64,000 bases of DNA from Microcoleus sp. FACHB-1515 (GCF_014696105.1 NZ_JACJPO010000037.1:1-64000); one strand, 5' to 3'. Counted from the stretch's first letter, positions 53,101 through 62,110 are shown. Numbers and translations are program-made. The notes: generated by a model from the sequence alone, not told the origin.

Positions 53101-53520
53101 GGCTTAGCGGGCGTCGTCGTCGGCCTGACTCGACTGCTGATTCCTGAAATGACCGAGGCGATCGGTGCTTCTTATGTCCGCAGCCAGCGGCAGGCGATCG
53201 AAACGGTGATCGAGGCAATTGCCGATCGCGCCGAGTTCCAAAAGCAAAACAGTGAAGACTCCACCCAATCACGGCAGCAAATCCGAGCGCAAGTGCTGGA
53301 CTTGATCGACACCTGGGAACGAATTGCCGATCGCGATAAACGGCTGCAATACCAATCGAGAGAGCTTGAGGGGACGCCCGCACTGCTGGTTGATGCCCTA
53401 GACCCAAACGCTCATCCACACGAAAAATTCAAGGCACATCGTAGCCTGCGCGATGTCGAGGCCACTGTAAATCTCTGGGTACGCGACCCATACGGAATGA
53501 CCGTCGAGGACGAAGAATGA
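50140..53520 (+). CDS. drmA: DISARM DrmA, helicase-like core protein, 1126 aa
   Basis: One of the two core DISARM proteins. Walker A FFPTGGGKTEA (PTGGGKT 441-447), DELH box in IIQDELHLISGP (680-683), motif VI-like QATSRVGREATKPG. A zinc-binding pair CPWCGEKF and CVNRGCDF (about 565-605) interrupts the two helicase lobes, as is usual for this family. DrmAB complexes bind DNA with 5' ends and unwind or load on it. ATG 50140 chosen; TTG at 50134 is in frame. Its end overlaps drmB by 4 nt. Confidence 0.92.
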   Translation: MPPNTSAEIRSTLVDALQLDLVGPKPSDRSYATEILTEPPSKWYLTGFLAPFGTKPDDRSDDDADDTPDEVAGSDSSEDSQAPEGVPARKPFFPSSMGLSFLLDRHPIDLQVTASWGDYVAIELEESAEAEAEPSKSDSKKRKPEGWQRIPQSVTLNVSITAIEDSFTIDIPNSSGLSLVVNCRPVLDSRFPVGTLSASIFLVNYRQQPGEKDKAFAFQTCLVIRCAEGFVPRSDLRGDSTDWDEAIANLQYRHDYEFAVGHNVSALAHSVDRSRCTEICTTWIPTANVPRVEAAAIPNVQLGMEALADATDASAIRQKLDPLITEYRTWIAAQRSQSIDPPQAQAAAQVLVDNAETACDRIESGLQALSDPNVLEAFQIANRVVAIARRRQLSQDRNAPPESFDPPQWRPFQLAFILLNLVSIAQPNCSDREVVDLLFFPTGGGKTEAYLGLAAFTLVLRRLSYVGIRSAGLSVLMRYTLRLLTLDQLERAARLICALELERQKDPAKLGDWPFEIGLWVGQSATPNRMGRRGDKDEYSAFSRTEAFKRDSKSRPAPIPLERCPWCGEKFTVNSFSIHPSSDDPKNLRIICVNRGCDFRSRNPLPIITVDEPIYRRLPCFIIATVDKFAALPWIGQTGALFGRVTHYHDGEGFYSPADEKKAGKPLGAYLPPPDLIIQDELHLISGPLGTMVGLYETAIDTLCSSTDRKIRPKIIASTATVRRASHQIQALFGRNHVHIFPPPSPDRHDSFFATTNFDDPGRLYLGVAAQGRSLKVVLLRTYLALMAAAYKQYIEQGGDRNKDNPADPYMTLLGYFNSLRELGGSRRIVEDEVSSRLSTYGDRRLRYGESIGAFRDRKIDDEPEELTSRVSTGKVANTKRRLALPAYEKEKVDIALATNMISVGLDIVRLGLMVVLGQPKTAAEYIQATSRVGREATKPGLVVTLLNIHRPRDRSHYERFQSWHNSFYRAVEATSVTPFSSRALDRGLAGVVVGLTRLLIPEMTEAIGASYVRSQRQAIETVIEAIADRAEFQKQNSEDSTQSRQQIRAQVLDLIDTWERIADRDKRLQYQSRELEGTPALLVDALDPNAHPHEKFKAHRSLRDVEATVNLWVRDPYGMTVEDEE

Positions 53521-55430
53521 ACGACAAACGAAAAACCAAGCCCAGCGGTGAACTGCGTCAAAGCCAGGTTCTCACCACCTTTGGCCCCGGATCGATGGTT
53601 GATTTGCCGAAGCGATCGGTTGTGATTGCTGGATTAACCTACTGGAAGGGCGATCGCCTGCTGGTGCGCGAAGATCGATTGCGCTACAAAGTTGCCAAGA
53701 GTCTCGGACTGCCCAATCCCCAAGACATCGAACTACGCACACCCCCACAGCAGTCGAGCGATCCGCAAGCGTCCGTCAGCGGGATTGATGCGTTTGTCTT
53801 TCCAACTTGGTTTTTGGTGCAGATCGATCGCACCTTCGACAATGGCAAACCTTACCGCACTCGTCCGCTCGTTTCCTGGAGTACTGTCAAAGCCGCCACA
53901 AACGGGTTAGTCAAGTTTGACGGCGACAAAGCGCCAGTCGTCCCCGTTCGATTCGTTCAAGCCTGCACCAACGGCCACCTCAGCGATATCGACTGGTACA
54001 CTTTCGTTCATCGCGATTCTCAGTCTACTTGTCGCGGACAACTTTGGTTAGATGAAGGTGGATCTGGAAATGATTTTGAGCAAATCTTTGTTCGCTGTAG
54101 TGATGCAAATTGTAGAAAACGCCGCCCGCTTTCAGAAGCCAAACTGAAAGATTCCAAAGTGCTTGGAAAATGTCAGGGACATCGCCCCTGGCTCGGCTCG
54201 AAAGGCAAAGAAACCTTTTGTCTAGGCCACAACATCAACAGCTTAGGGGAGATTGTAGAAACCGAAGAATATAATCGCCTGCTGGTTCGTTCAGCCAGCA
54301 ATGCCTACTTCACGCAGATTCTCAGCGTCGTCTCACTGCCCGATCAAGATGCAGAACTGAAGCAGGCGATCGATCGCTTCTACACTGGGGAGCTAGACAG
54401 CGCTGAAGATTTAGATGAAATTCAAAAAAGCCTTCACAAAAAAGCTAGGTACGCCAGCTTGGTCAGGTTTGGTGCAGATGCAGTTTGGGCAGAAATTCAG
54501 CGACGCAAAAGCGGCTCGATCGCACCTGACAAAAGCATCAAGCAGGTCGAACTCGAAGCCTTACTTGCCTGTCCTCCCGAACTGGGCAAAGAAGCACCGC
54601 CAACCGATAAACCGTTTCAAGGCTACACGCGCCAACCGGACAAGCTCGATCCTAAGTGGCGATCGACAATCGATCGAATCGTCCTGGTGCATCGCCTCCG
54701 CGAAGTTTCTGCGCTGATTGGCTTTACTCGATTTGAGGCAGCCATGCCCAACATTGAAGGCGAAATTGACGATCTGGCAATCAACTTGCGCCGCGCCAGT
54801 TTAGACTTTGAACCAAACTGGGTACCTGCGATCGAAAATTTGGGCGAAGGCGTTTTCATCAGCCTCAAACTCGAAGCCATTGGGCAGTGGCTCGATCGGC
54901 CAGGCGTTAAAGCGCAATCCCAGCGACTAGAGCAAGGCTTTTACAAGTGGCTGGACAGCCGCGGCATTCCTCGCGACAAAACAAAATTTCCAGGCGCAGC
55001 CTACATTATGCTGCACTCACTCTCTCACCTGTTGATTACCGCTGTCTCACTCGACTGCGGCTATGCCTCCAGTGCCATTCGCGAACGCATTTACGCCTTC
55101 GACGATATTGGCTACGGCATTTTGCTTCACACTGGAACGTCAGGATCAGAAGGAACATTGGGCGGACTGGTCGAAGTGGGCAGACGCATCGAGCATCACT
55201 TGGGCAAAGCGCTGGAGTATGGCCGCTTATGTTCAAACGATCCGGTGTGCGCTCAGCACAAACCCAGCGATGAACAGGAAGATCGGTTGCTGCATGGCGC
55301 GGCCTGTCACGGCTGCTTGCTGATTGCCGAAACTTCTTGCGAACGCCGTAACGAACTGCTCGATCGCGCCCTAGTCGTCAGCACAGTGGAACGATTCGGT
55401 GCTGAATTCTTCCCGGACGCGCTGCAATGA
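53517..55430 (+). CDS. drmB: DISARM DrmB, DUF1998 protein, 637 aa
   Basis: Core DISARM partner of DrmA. N-terminal GELRQSQVLTTFGPGSMVDL (about 11-30) is the signature of DrmB; the C-terminal DUF1998 zinc region is HGAACHGCLLIAETSCERRN. Internal zinc pairs CSDANCRKRRPL and others lie around residue 200. Starts ATGA-overlapping with drmA and ends overlapping drmC. Confidence 0.92.
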   Translation: MNDKRKTKPSGELRQSQVLTTFGPGSMVDLPKRSVVIAGLTYWKGDRLLVREDRLRYKVAKSLGLPNPQDIELRTPPQQSSDPQASVSGIDAFVFPTWFLVQIDRTFDNGKPYRTRPLVSWSTVKAATNGLVKFDGDKAPVVPVRFVQACTNGHLSDIDWYTFVHRDSQSTCRGQLWLDEGGSGNDFEQIFVRCSDANCRKRRPLSEAKLKDSKVLGKCQGHRPWLGSKGKETFCLGHNINSLGEIVETEEYNRLLVRSASNAYFTQILSVVSLPDQDAELKQAIDRFYTGELDSAEDLDEIQKSLHKKARYASLVRFGADAVWAEIQRRKSGSIAPDKSIKQVELEALLACPPELGKEAPPTDKPFQGYTRQPDKLDPKWRSTIDRIVLVHRLREVSALIGFTRFEAAMPNIEGEIDDLAINLRRASLDFEPNWVPAIENLGEGVFISLKLEAIGQWLDRPGVKAQSQRLEQGFYKWLDSRGIPRDKTKFPGAAYIMLHSLSHLLITAVSLDCGYASSAIRERIYAFDDIGYGILLHTGTSGSEGTLGGLVEVGRRIEHHLGKALEYGRLCSNDPVCAQHKPSDEQEDRLLHGAACHGCLLIAETSCERRNELLDRALVVSTVERFGAEFFPDALQ

Positions 55431-56224
55431 TGTCGCCATTTTTGAGCCTGAGCCGTTTCGCGCTGCTTGACCTGGCAACCGCTTTGGAATCTAGGTGGCT
55501 GAAGTTCCCAATCCACCCGTTTTCTCTCACCAGCTACGCTCCAGAAAAACTTGCCGCCGCGATCGCCGCAGAACTTAATCAACTCCGTCAGCAAGGCATG
55601 AGCACGACCCACATTGCCTACATGCTCAAGCTGTTAGCCCAAGAGCAGGCGATCGCTCACCAGCATTTGTTTGATTTGGTGTGGACTGGCCCCGAAGTGT
55701 TGGGAACCGAAAGCCGCGATACTGCTGTGGTTGTACGCGAACTGTTTCAGAGCGCTCAGCACAACGTTTTGATTTCTAGCTTTGCGGTCGATCAGGGTAC
55801 GAAAGGGCACGAGATATTTCGCCCTCTGGCCGATCGAATGGCTGCAAATGCCGACCTCAGTGTCCGAATGTTTCTCAACGTTAAACGCCAATACAGCGAC
55901 AAAACGCCGACTGTAACTTTATTACGGCAATTCGCGGAGAATTTTCGGAAAAACGTTTGGCCGGGATCGCGCCTGCCCGAAGTCTTTCACGATCCCAGAG
56001 CGCTGGAACTGTCTTCCCAGAGCAACGCTTGTCTCCACGCCAAATGTGTCGTTGTTGATGAAGCGCAAGTTCTGATTACGTCAGCCAATTTCACAGAAGC
56101 CGCCCATCAGCGCAACATCGAAGCGGGCGTTTTGATTGCAAATCGTCCCACTGCTAGAGCGATTCGATCGCAGTTTGAGATGCTGGTCGCTCAAAACATT
56201 CTGCAAAAAATACCAGGACTTTAG
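55427..56224 (+). CDS. drmC: DISARM DrmC, phospholipase-D-like nuclease, 265 aa
   Basis: PLD-superfamily protein with a single clear HKD motif HAKCVVVDEAQVLITSANFT (H about 204, K 206, D 211); the N-terminal half retains SSFAVDQG without its own His, so catalysis would need a dimer. In known DISARM systems DrmC is dispensable or accessory. Starts in a 4-nt overlap with drmB and ends the operon. Confidence 0.88.
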   Translation: MMSPFLSLSRFALLDLATALESRWLKFPIHPFSLTSYAPEKLAAAIAAELNQLRQQGMSTTHIAYMLKLLAQEQAIAHQHLFDLVWTGPEVLGTESRDTAVVVRELFQSAQHNVLISSFAVDQGTKGHEIFRPLADRMAANADLSVRMFLNVKRQYSDKTPTVTLLRQFAENFRKNVWPGSRLPEVFHDPRALELSSQSNACLHAKCVVVDEAQVLITSANFTEAAHQRNIEAGVLIANRPTARAIRSQFEMLVAQNILQKIPGL

Positions 56225-56244
56225 ATTTAACAAAACACATCGCG

Positions 56245-56415
56245 ATGCAAAAAATTCACGCCTTTGCCATTCTTGCTCCAGTCCCAGAACTGCGCTTGTT
56301 CTCTGGGCTAGAAGCAATCACCGCTCAAATCGATTCCGATGATTTGCTGCCCAAAGTTGCGTTTGGCACAATGGCGTCCGAACTATTTGCCCAAGTTGAT
56401 GCGATTCGCTCTCCA
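56245..56415 (+). pseudogene. Truncated ORF after drmC
   Basis: ATG 56245 reads QKIHAFAILAPVPELRLFSG and continues for about 57 codons with protein-like composition, then the frame runs antisense through the 3' end of the DUF1016 gene. The sense part looks like the 5' end of a real gene cut by insertion of the convergent parB-nuclease block. It follows drmC by 20 nt, so it may have been a DISARM-associated gene. Unrecognised. Confidence 0.35.
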
Positions 56416-56417
56416 TC

Positions 56418-57485
56418 TCACTCTGAATCTGCCTTGCGATCGACTTCCTCAACGATCGCTGCTACCGCTTCAATCTCGTGCTGCAAATCTTCGATCGAGG
56501 GCAATTTCGCCTTGAACTCGTCGGGCAGCATTGCTGTCGTGCGGTAGGTGGAAACGCTAATCGGCTGACTCATGCCACGCAAGGCATATTCGACGATCGA
56601 CTTCTTCTTGGAGCGACAAAGGATGATTCCGATCGTTGGGTTGTCTGTTGAACGACGTAGTTTGTCATCAATCACATTGACGTAGAAGTTGATTTGCCCA
56701 GAATACTCAGGCTTGAAGTCAGTCGTCTTTAGCTCGATGACCACGAAGCAACTCAGGGCAAGGTGGTAGAAGAGCAGATCTACAAAAAACTCATCACCTT
56801 CAACCTCCAGCCGATACTGACTGCCCACAAATGCGAAGCCCACGCCCAGTTCGAGCAAAAACTTCTGCATGTGTTCAAGCAGGGCACGCTCTAGATCGCG
56901 CTCAAGTGCTTTTTCACGCAGATTGAGAAATTCCAGATTGTACTCGGACTTTAGCAAGCTCTGAGCTAAATCGGACTGAGGCGCAGGAAGCGTCTGCTCA
57001 AAATTTGTGAGTGCCCCACCTTGACGGCTGTAGAGATCACCGTCAATCTGGTGGATGAGAACGTTGCGACTCCAGCTATTTTCGATCGTCTTTTGGATGT
57101 ACCAGATGCGTTGCTCTGGGTCTTTCACCTTGTCGATGATCGCGCAGTTGTGCTTCCAGGGAATTTGTCCACCAAGCTGGTGGACAATTGACTCATCAGG
57201 ATAAGCTTCCGCAAACGCCCGCATATAGAGGAGGTTGGTGCGCGAGAACCCAGCAATGTCAGGAAACTCCAAACGCAAATCTCTAGCGAGACGCTCAATT
57301 ACTTTTGCACCCCAACCTTCTTCCTGCTGACGCTGAAGAATCTCTCGGCCAATTTGCCAGTAGAGCAGTACCAATTCTCGGTTGACGGCGAGCGCTGCCT
57401 TGACCTGAGTCGATCGAATTCGCTCCTTCAAACTACGGAAGAAATCATCGTAGTCGTCAGGAAAAAGGGAAGTTTGCTTAGGCAT
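56418..57485 (-). CDS. DUF1016 (YhcG-like) PD-(D/E)XK nuclease, 355 aa
   Basis: N-terminal DUF1016 helical domain (about 10-170; VLLYWQIGREILQRQQEEGWG, SRTNLLYMRAF) and C-terminal PD-(D/E)XK nuclease: D236 in FFVDLLFY and E251-x-K253 in VIELKTTDF. The family is common near restriction-modification systems and in plasmids; it is also often found close to other defence genes. Reverse strand, 33 bp after parB and convergent with drmC. It is the third gene of a parA-parB-nuclease unit. Confidence 0.88.
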   Translation of the reverse strand: MPKQTSLFPDDYDDFFRSLKERIRSTQVKAALAVNRELVLLYWQIGREILQRQQEEGWGAKVIERLARDLRLEFPDIAGFSRTNLLYMRAFAEAYPDESIVHQLGGQIPWKHNCAIIDKVKDPEQRIWYIQKTIENSWSRNVLIHQIDGDLYSRQGGALTNFEQTLPAPQSDLAQSLLKSEYNLEFLNLREKALERDLERALLEHMQKFLLELGVGFAFVGSQYRLEVEGDEFFVDLLFYHLALSCFVVIELKTTDFKPEYSGQINFYVNVIDDKLRRSTDNPTIGIILCRSKKKSIVEYALRGMSQPISVSTYRTTAMLPDEFKAKLPSIEDLQHEIEAVAAIVEEVDRKADSE

Positions 57486-57518
57486 AATTACTGATTTTGA
57501 TGATGTCGAAGAAACGCT

Positions 57519-58454
57519 CTAGCTTTCGCCAGCTAGCCGCTCCAGCTCGTCTAGCAGCTTGACAATTCGATCGCGCTTCTTGCGCTCACTCCAGCTTTTG
57601 CTTTTCTTCAACCGCTTAGTAATCTCGCTCATGCGAGCAATTAGCGCTTGTTCCGGCGTTGTCTCTGAACCTGCATCCGGCTTCGACTCCTTAATTCGCA
57701 CTTTGATTTCATTCAAGGAGAGGCTTTGGTCGATCGCCTCCTCTAGCAGTTCATCTCGATGCTGCTCATTCTTCACGCGGGCGATCGATCGAGCTTTGGT
57801 GTACTCCAACTTTCCTTCCCGTAGAGTATCTAAGATATTCGACGGCAAATTCAGCAGCGGCAGACGACTACTGCGTAAGGATTCTAGATTGAACCGACCT
57901 AATTCAGCTAGGCAAGATTCGATCTTTTCAAGCTGAAGGGAAACGTTTTCCTTCAACTCCTGCCCTCGGTTCTTTGAGTTTGCTGCTTGGTAGATGATTG
58001 ACTTCACTTCGTCAATATTCGTGTCCAAAGCGAGTGCCAGTAGCTCTAATACTGCCTCGGTTTCCTCGATCGGGTTAAGGTCGTCCCGCTGCAAGTTCTC
58101 AATCAGCGCGACTTGGAGAGCCTGCTGATCGGAAAACTCGCGTGAGACGATCGGAATCTGAGTCAGTCCTACTTCCTGAGCAGCTCGAAGCCGACGCTCT
58201 CCTGCAATTAGCTCGTAGCGACCTTCTCCTAGAGGACGAACTAGAATCGGTTCCAGGATGCCGTGTTCTTTCACAGATGCCACTAGCTGTGCCATCTTCT
58301 CAGGGGCGAAGTAGCGACGAGGCTGCCGTTTAGCAGGTAGTTTAATGACGCTTAGCGCGACAGAAGCAGAAGGTTGAGTATCTTGAATACTGTTTGGGTC
58401 GGTCATGAAACGCTGCATCACAGCGTCACTAAGTGTTTTGCGCTCCTTAACCAT
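57519..58454 (-). CDS. parB: ParB-family partition protein, 311 aa
   Basis: N-terminal ParB/Srx domain with the CTPase motif: [14 protein letters not shown], then [18 protein letters not shown] (GERR, about 85-88), then [18 protein letters not shown]. The central HTH region is about residues 120-200; it lacks a clear long C-terminal dimer domain. Its start overlaps the parA stop by 8 nt. A near-copy of the candidate parS palindrome lies inside it. Confidence 0.9.
   Translation of the reverse strand: MVKERKTLSDAVMQRFMTDPNSIQDTQPSASVALSVIKLPAKRQPRRYFAPEKMAQLVASVKEHGILEPILVRPLGEGRYELIAGERRLRAAQEVGLTQIPIVSREFSDQQALQVALIENLQRDDLNPIEETEAVLELLALALDTNIDEVKSIIYQAANSKNRGQELKENVSLQLEKIESCLAELGRFNLESLRSSRLPLLNLPSNILDTLREGKLEYTKARSIARVKNEQHRDELLEEAIDQSLSLNEIKVRIKESKPDAGSETTPEQALIARMSEITKRLKKSKSWSERKKRDRIVKLLDELERLAGES
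57935..57954. promoter_or_regulatory. Candidate parS site inside parB
   Basis: GAAGGGAAACGTTTTCCTTC differs in one base from the perfect palindrome at 59135-59154 and is exactly 1200 bp from it. Its retention inside a coding sequence suggests selection as a ParB-binding site. Confidence 0.5.
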
Positions 58455-59091
58455 TCATCACCTCCATCGCCTGCTTGAATAAACTCTCTAGTTCTTGCCG
58501 CGCTGTTCCTGCTGGTGTTCCTGCCATATCGAAGACGGTTGCACCTTGACCAAAAGCATCTGTAATAATTTGTCTTTGGTGGACGATCGTTGTCAGCAAC
58601 TTGACACCTTGAACTTGCTGCAACACAGCAAACGCTTCGTCCTTGAGCTTTGTTCCTTTGATTGCCTTGTTAAGAAATAAGGCTGCCTTCGGCAATCCGC
58701 CACGAATTGCTTTTGCCTGTCGAACGAGTCGCACCGTGTCTGAAGCGCTGGCTAAATCAACCCCAGCAGGCTGACAAGGAATCAACGCTAAATCAGCCCA
58801 TAAAAGCAGCGCCCTTGTTGTCTCACTAAGTGTAGCAGGGCCATCGACTAGCAGCCATTCTGTTTCTTCGGCGAGCTTGGGTAGCTGCTCTAAGAGTTCA
58901 TCAGGATTTTGCACAACCTGAAAGGGAATTTCGTAGTTTAGAGACTCTAGCCAAATCGAAGAGGTACGCTGTCCATCTGCATCTACCAGCAAGATCGACT
59001 TCCCTTGACGCTGCAACCATCGAGTGAGATGGACAGCGATCGTGGACTTTCCCGCTCCCCCTTTTTGATTTACAACCGCGATCGTAGGCAT
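58447..59091 (-). CDS. parA: ParA-family partition ATPase, 214 aa
   Basis: Short (type Ib-like) ParA without an N-terminal HTH: deviant Walker [16 protein letters not shown] (K10-T17), [12 protein letters not shown] (Walker A' and B region) and [10 protein letters not shown]. Drives plasmid segregation with ParB. The palindrome lies 44 bp upstream, the position where a type Ib centromere and its promoter are usually found. Confidence 0.92.
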   Translation of the reverse strand: MPTIAVVNQKGGAGKSTIAVHLTRWLQRQGKSILLVDADGQRTSSIWLESLNYEIPFQVVQNPDELLEQLPKLAEETEWLLVDGPATLSETTRALLLWADLALIPCQPAGVDLASASDTVRLVRQAKAIRGGLPKAALFLNKAIKGTKLKDEAFAVLQQVQGVKLLTTIVHQRQIITDAFGQGATVFDMAGTPAGTARQELESLFKQAMEVMNG

Positions 59092-59134
59092 GCAGCAATC
59101 AAGAACAACAAAGCTAGTTTACGGCAAAATGGAT

Positions 59135-59154
59135 GAAGGGAAACGTTTCCCTTC
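59135..59154. promoter_or_regulatory. Candidate parS/operator palindrome
   Basis: GAAGGGAAACGTTTCCCTTC is a perfect 20-bp palindrome 44 bp upstream of parA, with a one-mismatch copy inside parB (57935-57954). It contains GTTTCCC/GGGAAAC, reminiscent of ParB-type sites, though it is not the chromosomal consensus. Confidence 0.6.
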
Positions 59155-59294
59155 GATGAAAATGTAATTAGATGAGGTAGTTCTTGAGTGTTGAGAAAAA
59201 GGCAGTTTTCTCATGTCATGATGGAACAAGAACTACCAAACTTCTGGCATCACAATAAGCAGAACTGCTGGCGATTACCAGATGAGAGGAATCT

Positions 59295-59828
59295 ATGGCT
59301 AAAGGATTCAAAGCAAAACCACGCAAGCAGTCGAGTGTTAAGAAATCTCGGCCACACAAATCCTTTTCTCTTACCTGCGAGAGTGAAGCAAAAATTCAAT
59401 TGGAGATTGAAGCTTTTCTAGCGCAAGATTTGCAGGAAAACCCTGAACACTACATTTTAGCTTGGCAGGCGGGTGTGTACAATCCTGTGGCTGGGCTGGA
59501 GGTAACCACCAGGTTTCTTGAAGCCAACGAAGAAGACTGGCTATTTTTGGCAAAGGAGATTGGCTGGCTTCAAGTAGAGGAAGACGAGTTAGACGCAATT
59601 TACTTTACTGCTCCGCCTCCAGATTTTGATCCTGATCAGGCCGACTGGTATGTTCGTCCTGACATAAGGACTTGGCTTGAAGAACCTGAACGACTCAGTA
59701 GAGTGGTAGCTGAGCGCCCAGTCCCGCACGGTTTGATATTTCAGGCGATCGAACGGTATATCCAAGAACTAGGCTGGGATGCAAACCAGAGTCAGGCATT
59801 CATTCAAAAGGTGATGATACGCCCGTAG
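59295..59828 (+). CDS. Hypothetical protein, 177 aa
   Basis: Basic N-terminus (residues 1-23, Lys/Arg-rich), then an acidic, Trp-rich body (LAWQAGVYNPVAGLEVTTRF, EANEEDWLFLAKEIGWLQVE) and a C-terminal helix. Not recognised. Good ribosome-binding site GAGAGGA 6 nt before the ATG. Divergent from parA. Basic head plus acidic body would suit a DNA- or protein-binding role, but nothing more can be said. Confidence 0.6.
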   Translation: MAKGFKAKPRKQSSVKKSRPHKSFSLTCESEAKIQLEIEAFLAQDLQENPEHYILAWQAGVYNPVAGLEVTTRFLEANEEDWLFLAKEIGWLQVEEDELDAIYFTAPPPDFDPDQADWYVRPDIRTWLEEPERLSRVVAERPVPHGLIFQAIERYIQELGWDANQSQAFIQKVMIRP

Positions 59829-59949
59829 CAGAAATGAGCAGTTCACACCTCACGATCGTTTTACTTGGGCTTCGACAACTTAAGCTTTAACGCAAGCTTT
59901 CAGCTTCAATGATGACTTCTTAGCAATCGCCCCTTAGCAATTTCTCTTT

Positions 59950-59996
59950 TTTCTTGTGTAACTTCTAGCGGTTTAAGTTCTTGGTTACACAAGAAA
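59950..59996. repeat. Inverted repeat, CTTGTGTAAC family, copy A
   Basis: TTTCTTGTGTAAC (59950-59962) and GTTACACAAGAAA (59984-59996), perfect 13-bp arms with a 21-nt loop. The 59829-60245 stretch around it has no gene. Confidence 0.8.
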
Positions 59997-60245
59997 CGAT
60001 CGCTCTATGACTCTAGCGATCGCAACTTAGGCAAGCGCTAGTAGATAACTGTGCAAGCTGCTTGAGACTGTAGATCTCAAACCGATCGCGAATTGCTCAA
60101 TATTCCACGAACAGGGTTGCGCCTCGTGTGCCAAGCAATCTTGTAGTGCAAACTACAATATCTAATCCGCCAAGTCTGAATAATAAAGCTCATCTCTACC
60201 CAGGCTAATCCAGGGTCTACAAGCACGTTTCATCAATATACATCT

Positions 60246-61570
60246 ATGCCCAATCGTCGTGATTTTCTGCTTGGCAGTGCTGCCACCGCTGCTGCCGCTA
60301 GTCTACTGCCCAAAGCGCTCGCCCAAGAAGCACCACCGACTCGCCCCGAAATGGTTGCGATGCAAGAAGGCTATGTTGGGCAGTATCAGGGTGGCGTGTA
60401 TCTGCTGCCTGCCAATGATGAGACGGTACAGTGGGGCTAGTTCAACAATGCGGAACCGCCTCGCGCTCGCATTCGCTCGGGCGATACGGTCGTGATGGAA
60501 ACGATGATGGCCTCGCTCAATCAGGTGCTGCCGGGAGTGTCGATCGAGGAAATTACTCGATTGCGCGTTGATAATCCTGGTCGCGGCCCGCACTCGGTCA
60601 CAGGCCCCATCTTTGTCGAAGGCGCACAGCCTGGTGACGTTCTCAAAGTTCGCATCAATCGCATTGTGCCGCGTACGTATGGCGCGAACTGGAACTTGCC
60701 GGGAAGTCTCAACCTGGGGCAGTTTCCCACGCTCTTGCTGAACCGCAGGTCAAGCATTTCTACCTCGATCTTAAGCGCGGCGTTACTGAGTTTCTACCAG
60801 GAATTGAACTGCCTGTGCGTCCGTTTCCCGGCATCATTGGCGTCGCACGAACCGAAAGCGGCCAGTACAGCACCGTTCCACCGGGGCCGTTTGGCGGCAA
60901 CATGGACTGTCACGAACTAGTTGAGGGCACGACGATCTATCTGCCTGTATTTGTCGAAGGCGCGTTGCTGTGGTCTGGCGACTCTCATGCCGTTCAGGGC
61001 AATGGCGAGATTAACCTGACGGCGATCGAGTCAGCCTTCAACGAACTCAACTTGACGATCGAAGTGGTCAAAGGTCAGTCGCTCACTTGGCCGCGCATCG
61101 AGTCAGACACGCACTGGATTACGGTTGGGTACGATCGCGACCTCAACGTGGCAATGGACATTCTCGAAGAAGAAACGCTCAAGTTTTTAGCCGACTCGAA
61201 AGGCTTGAGCAGCACACAGGCGCGGCGCTACATGGCGGCGTATGGCGACTGTCGCGTCGCGGAAGTGGTCAATCAGCTTAAGGGTGTGTACTGTATGCTG
61301 CCCAAGCAGCCGATTCCCGTGCTTGTGCCCAATCCGGTCATCGGCACGATCGACAGCTTTGTGACGCACTCGGTCGATCGCGATGCGATGCAGGCGATGA
61401 ACCTGGCGGCGATCGGCATGATTAAGCGCTTGCAGGCAATGAAAGGACTGACAGCGCTGGACGCCTACTCGCTAGCAAGTTTGGCGATGGACGCACGCAT
61501 CGGGCGACCAGAAGCAGGAGCGAGCAGCCTGCACTGCCTGCTACCCAAGTCGTTGTGGGTGAATGGGTAG
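60246..61570 (+). pseudogene. Formamidase/acetamidase pseudogene (FmdA/AmdA family)
   Basis: The N-terminus MPNRRDFLLGSAATAAAASL carries a Tat signal, followed by an FmdA/AmdA-type hydrolase. A TAG at 60438-60440 falls where WG-FNNAEPPRARI should read through (expected TGG), and a one-base deletion near 60727-60730 shifts the frame (QFPTLL instead of the expected QFPDAL). The rest to 61570 is intact, with VKGQSLTWPRIESDTHWIT and the usual end LHCLLPKSLWV. Two lesions only, so decay is recent or the lesions are sequencing errors. It is flanked by copies A and B of the inverted repeat. Confidence 0.85.
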
Positions 61571-61634
61571 AACTTTGGGCTGCGGGTGTTGAAGTAAAGC
61601 AGACAGCGCCCGCAGCAAACGACGAGTACTATTT

Positions 61635-61676
61635 TCTTGTGTAACTAGGAGCTAAACTAATATTGGTTACACAAGA
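61635..61676. repeat. Inverted repeat, CTTGTGTAAC family, copy B
   Basis: TCTTGTGTAAC (61635-61645) and GTTACACAAGA (61666-61676), perfect 11-bp arms with a 20-nt loop, 75 bp downstream of the stop of the reverse-strand DUF6788-like gene. Confidence 0.8.
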
Positions 61677-61750
61677 TGCGATTCGCTCAACTCTGGATTG
61701 CAAGGTCTGTTCTGCCTTCATAGCCATCGCAACCACAGCATATACAAAAC

Positions 61751-62104
61751 CTACTGACTGCTGTCCCTATTCCAAGGCGGGCGTTTCCCCACATACTGGC
61801 TGCGAACCTTCTTTTGTTCCTTCCAGTAGGCGTACCAGTAGGGACCATGCCCGGCTTCGGCTACAGCACCAGTCATACAGCGACAGCCCGCTTTATTACA
61901 ACGTCGCTTTTCAAGCTGGTAAAGCTTCCCCTCATAATGCCGCTGCTCAATCGCGGCTGACCCTGACTGCTGCGGAAGCTCGATCGCCCCTTGTGCTTCT
62001 GCCGCGATCGCTTCTCCCAGCCAAGCATAAACTTCCTGCTTCTGCTTAAGGCTCAGGCGTTGTAGCGTAGTACGGAGTGAGTCGAGTGAGGGCTGGCGCG
62101 GCAT
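61751..62104 (-). CDS. DUF6788-like small Cys-rich protein, 117 aa
   Basis: N-terminal helical segment (SLDSLRTTLQRLSLKQKQEV YAW), then YQLEKRRCNKAGCRCMTG (a C-x4-C-x-C cluster) and GHGPYWYAYWKEQKKVRSQY with VGKRP. This is the pattern of DUF6788-type small proteins of unknown function. Its start is 6 nt from inverted-repeat copy C and its end is 74 bp from copy B, so it is framed by repeats of one family. It may bind the repeat, but this is inference. Confidence 0.65.
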   Translation of the reverse strand: MPRQPSLDSLRTTLQRLSLKQKQEVYAWLGEAIAAEAQGAIELPQQSGSAAIEQRHYEGKLYQLEKRRCNKAGCRCMTGAVAEAGHGPYWYAYWKEQKKVRSQYVGKRPPWNRDSSQ

Positions 62105-62110
62105 TTTACT

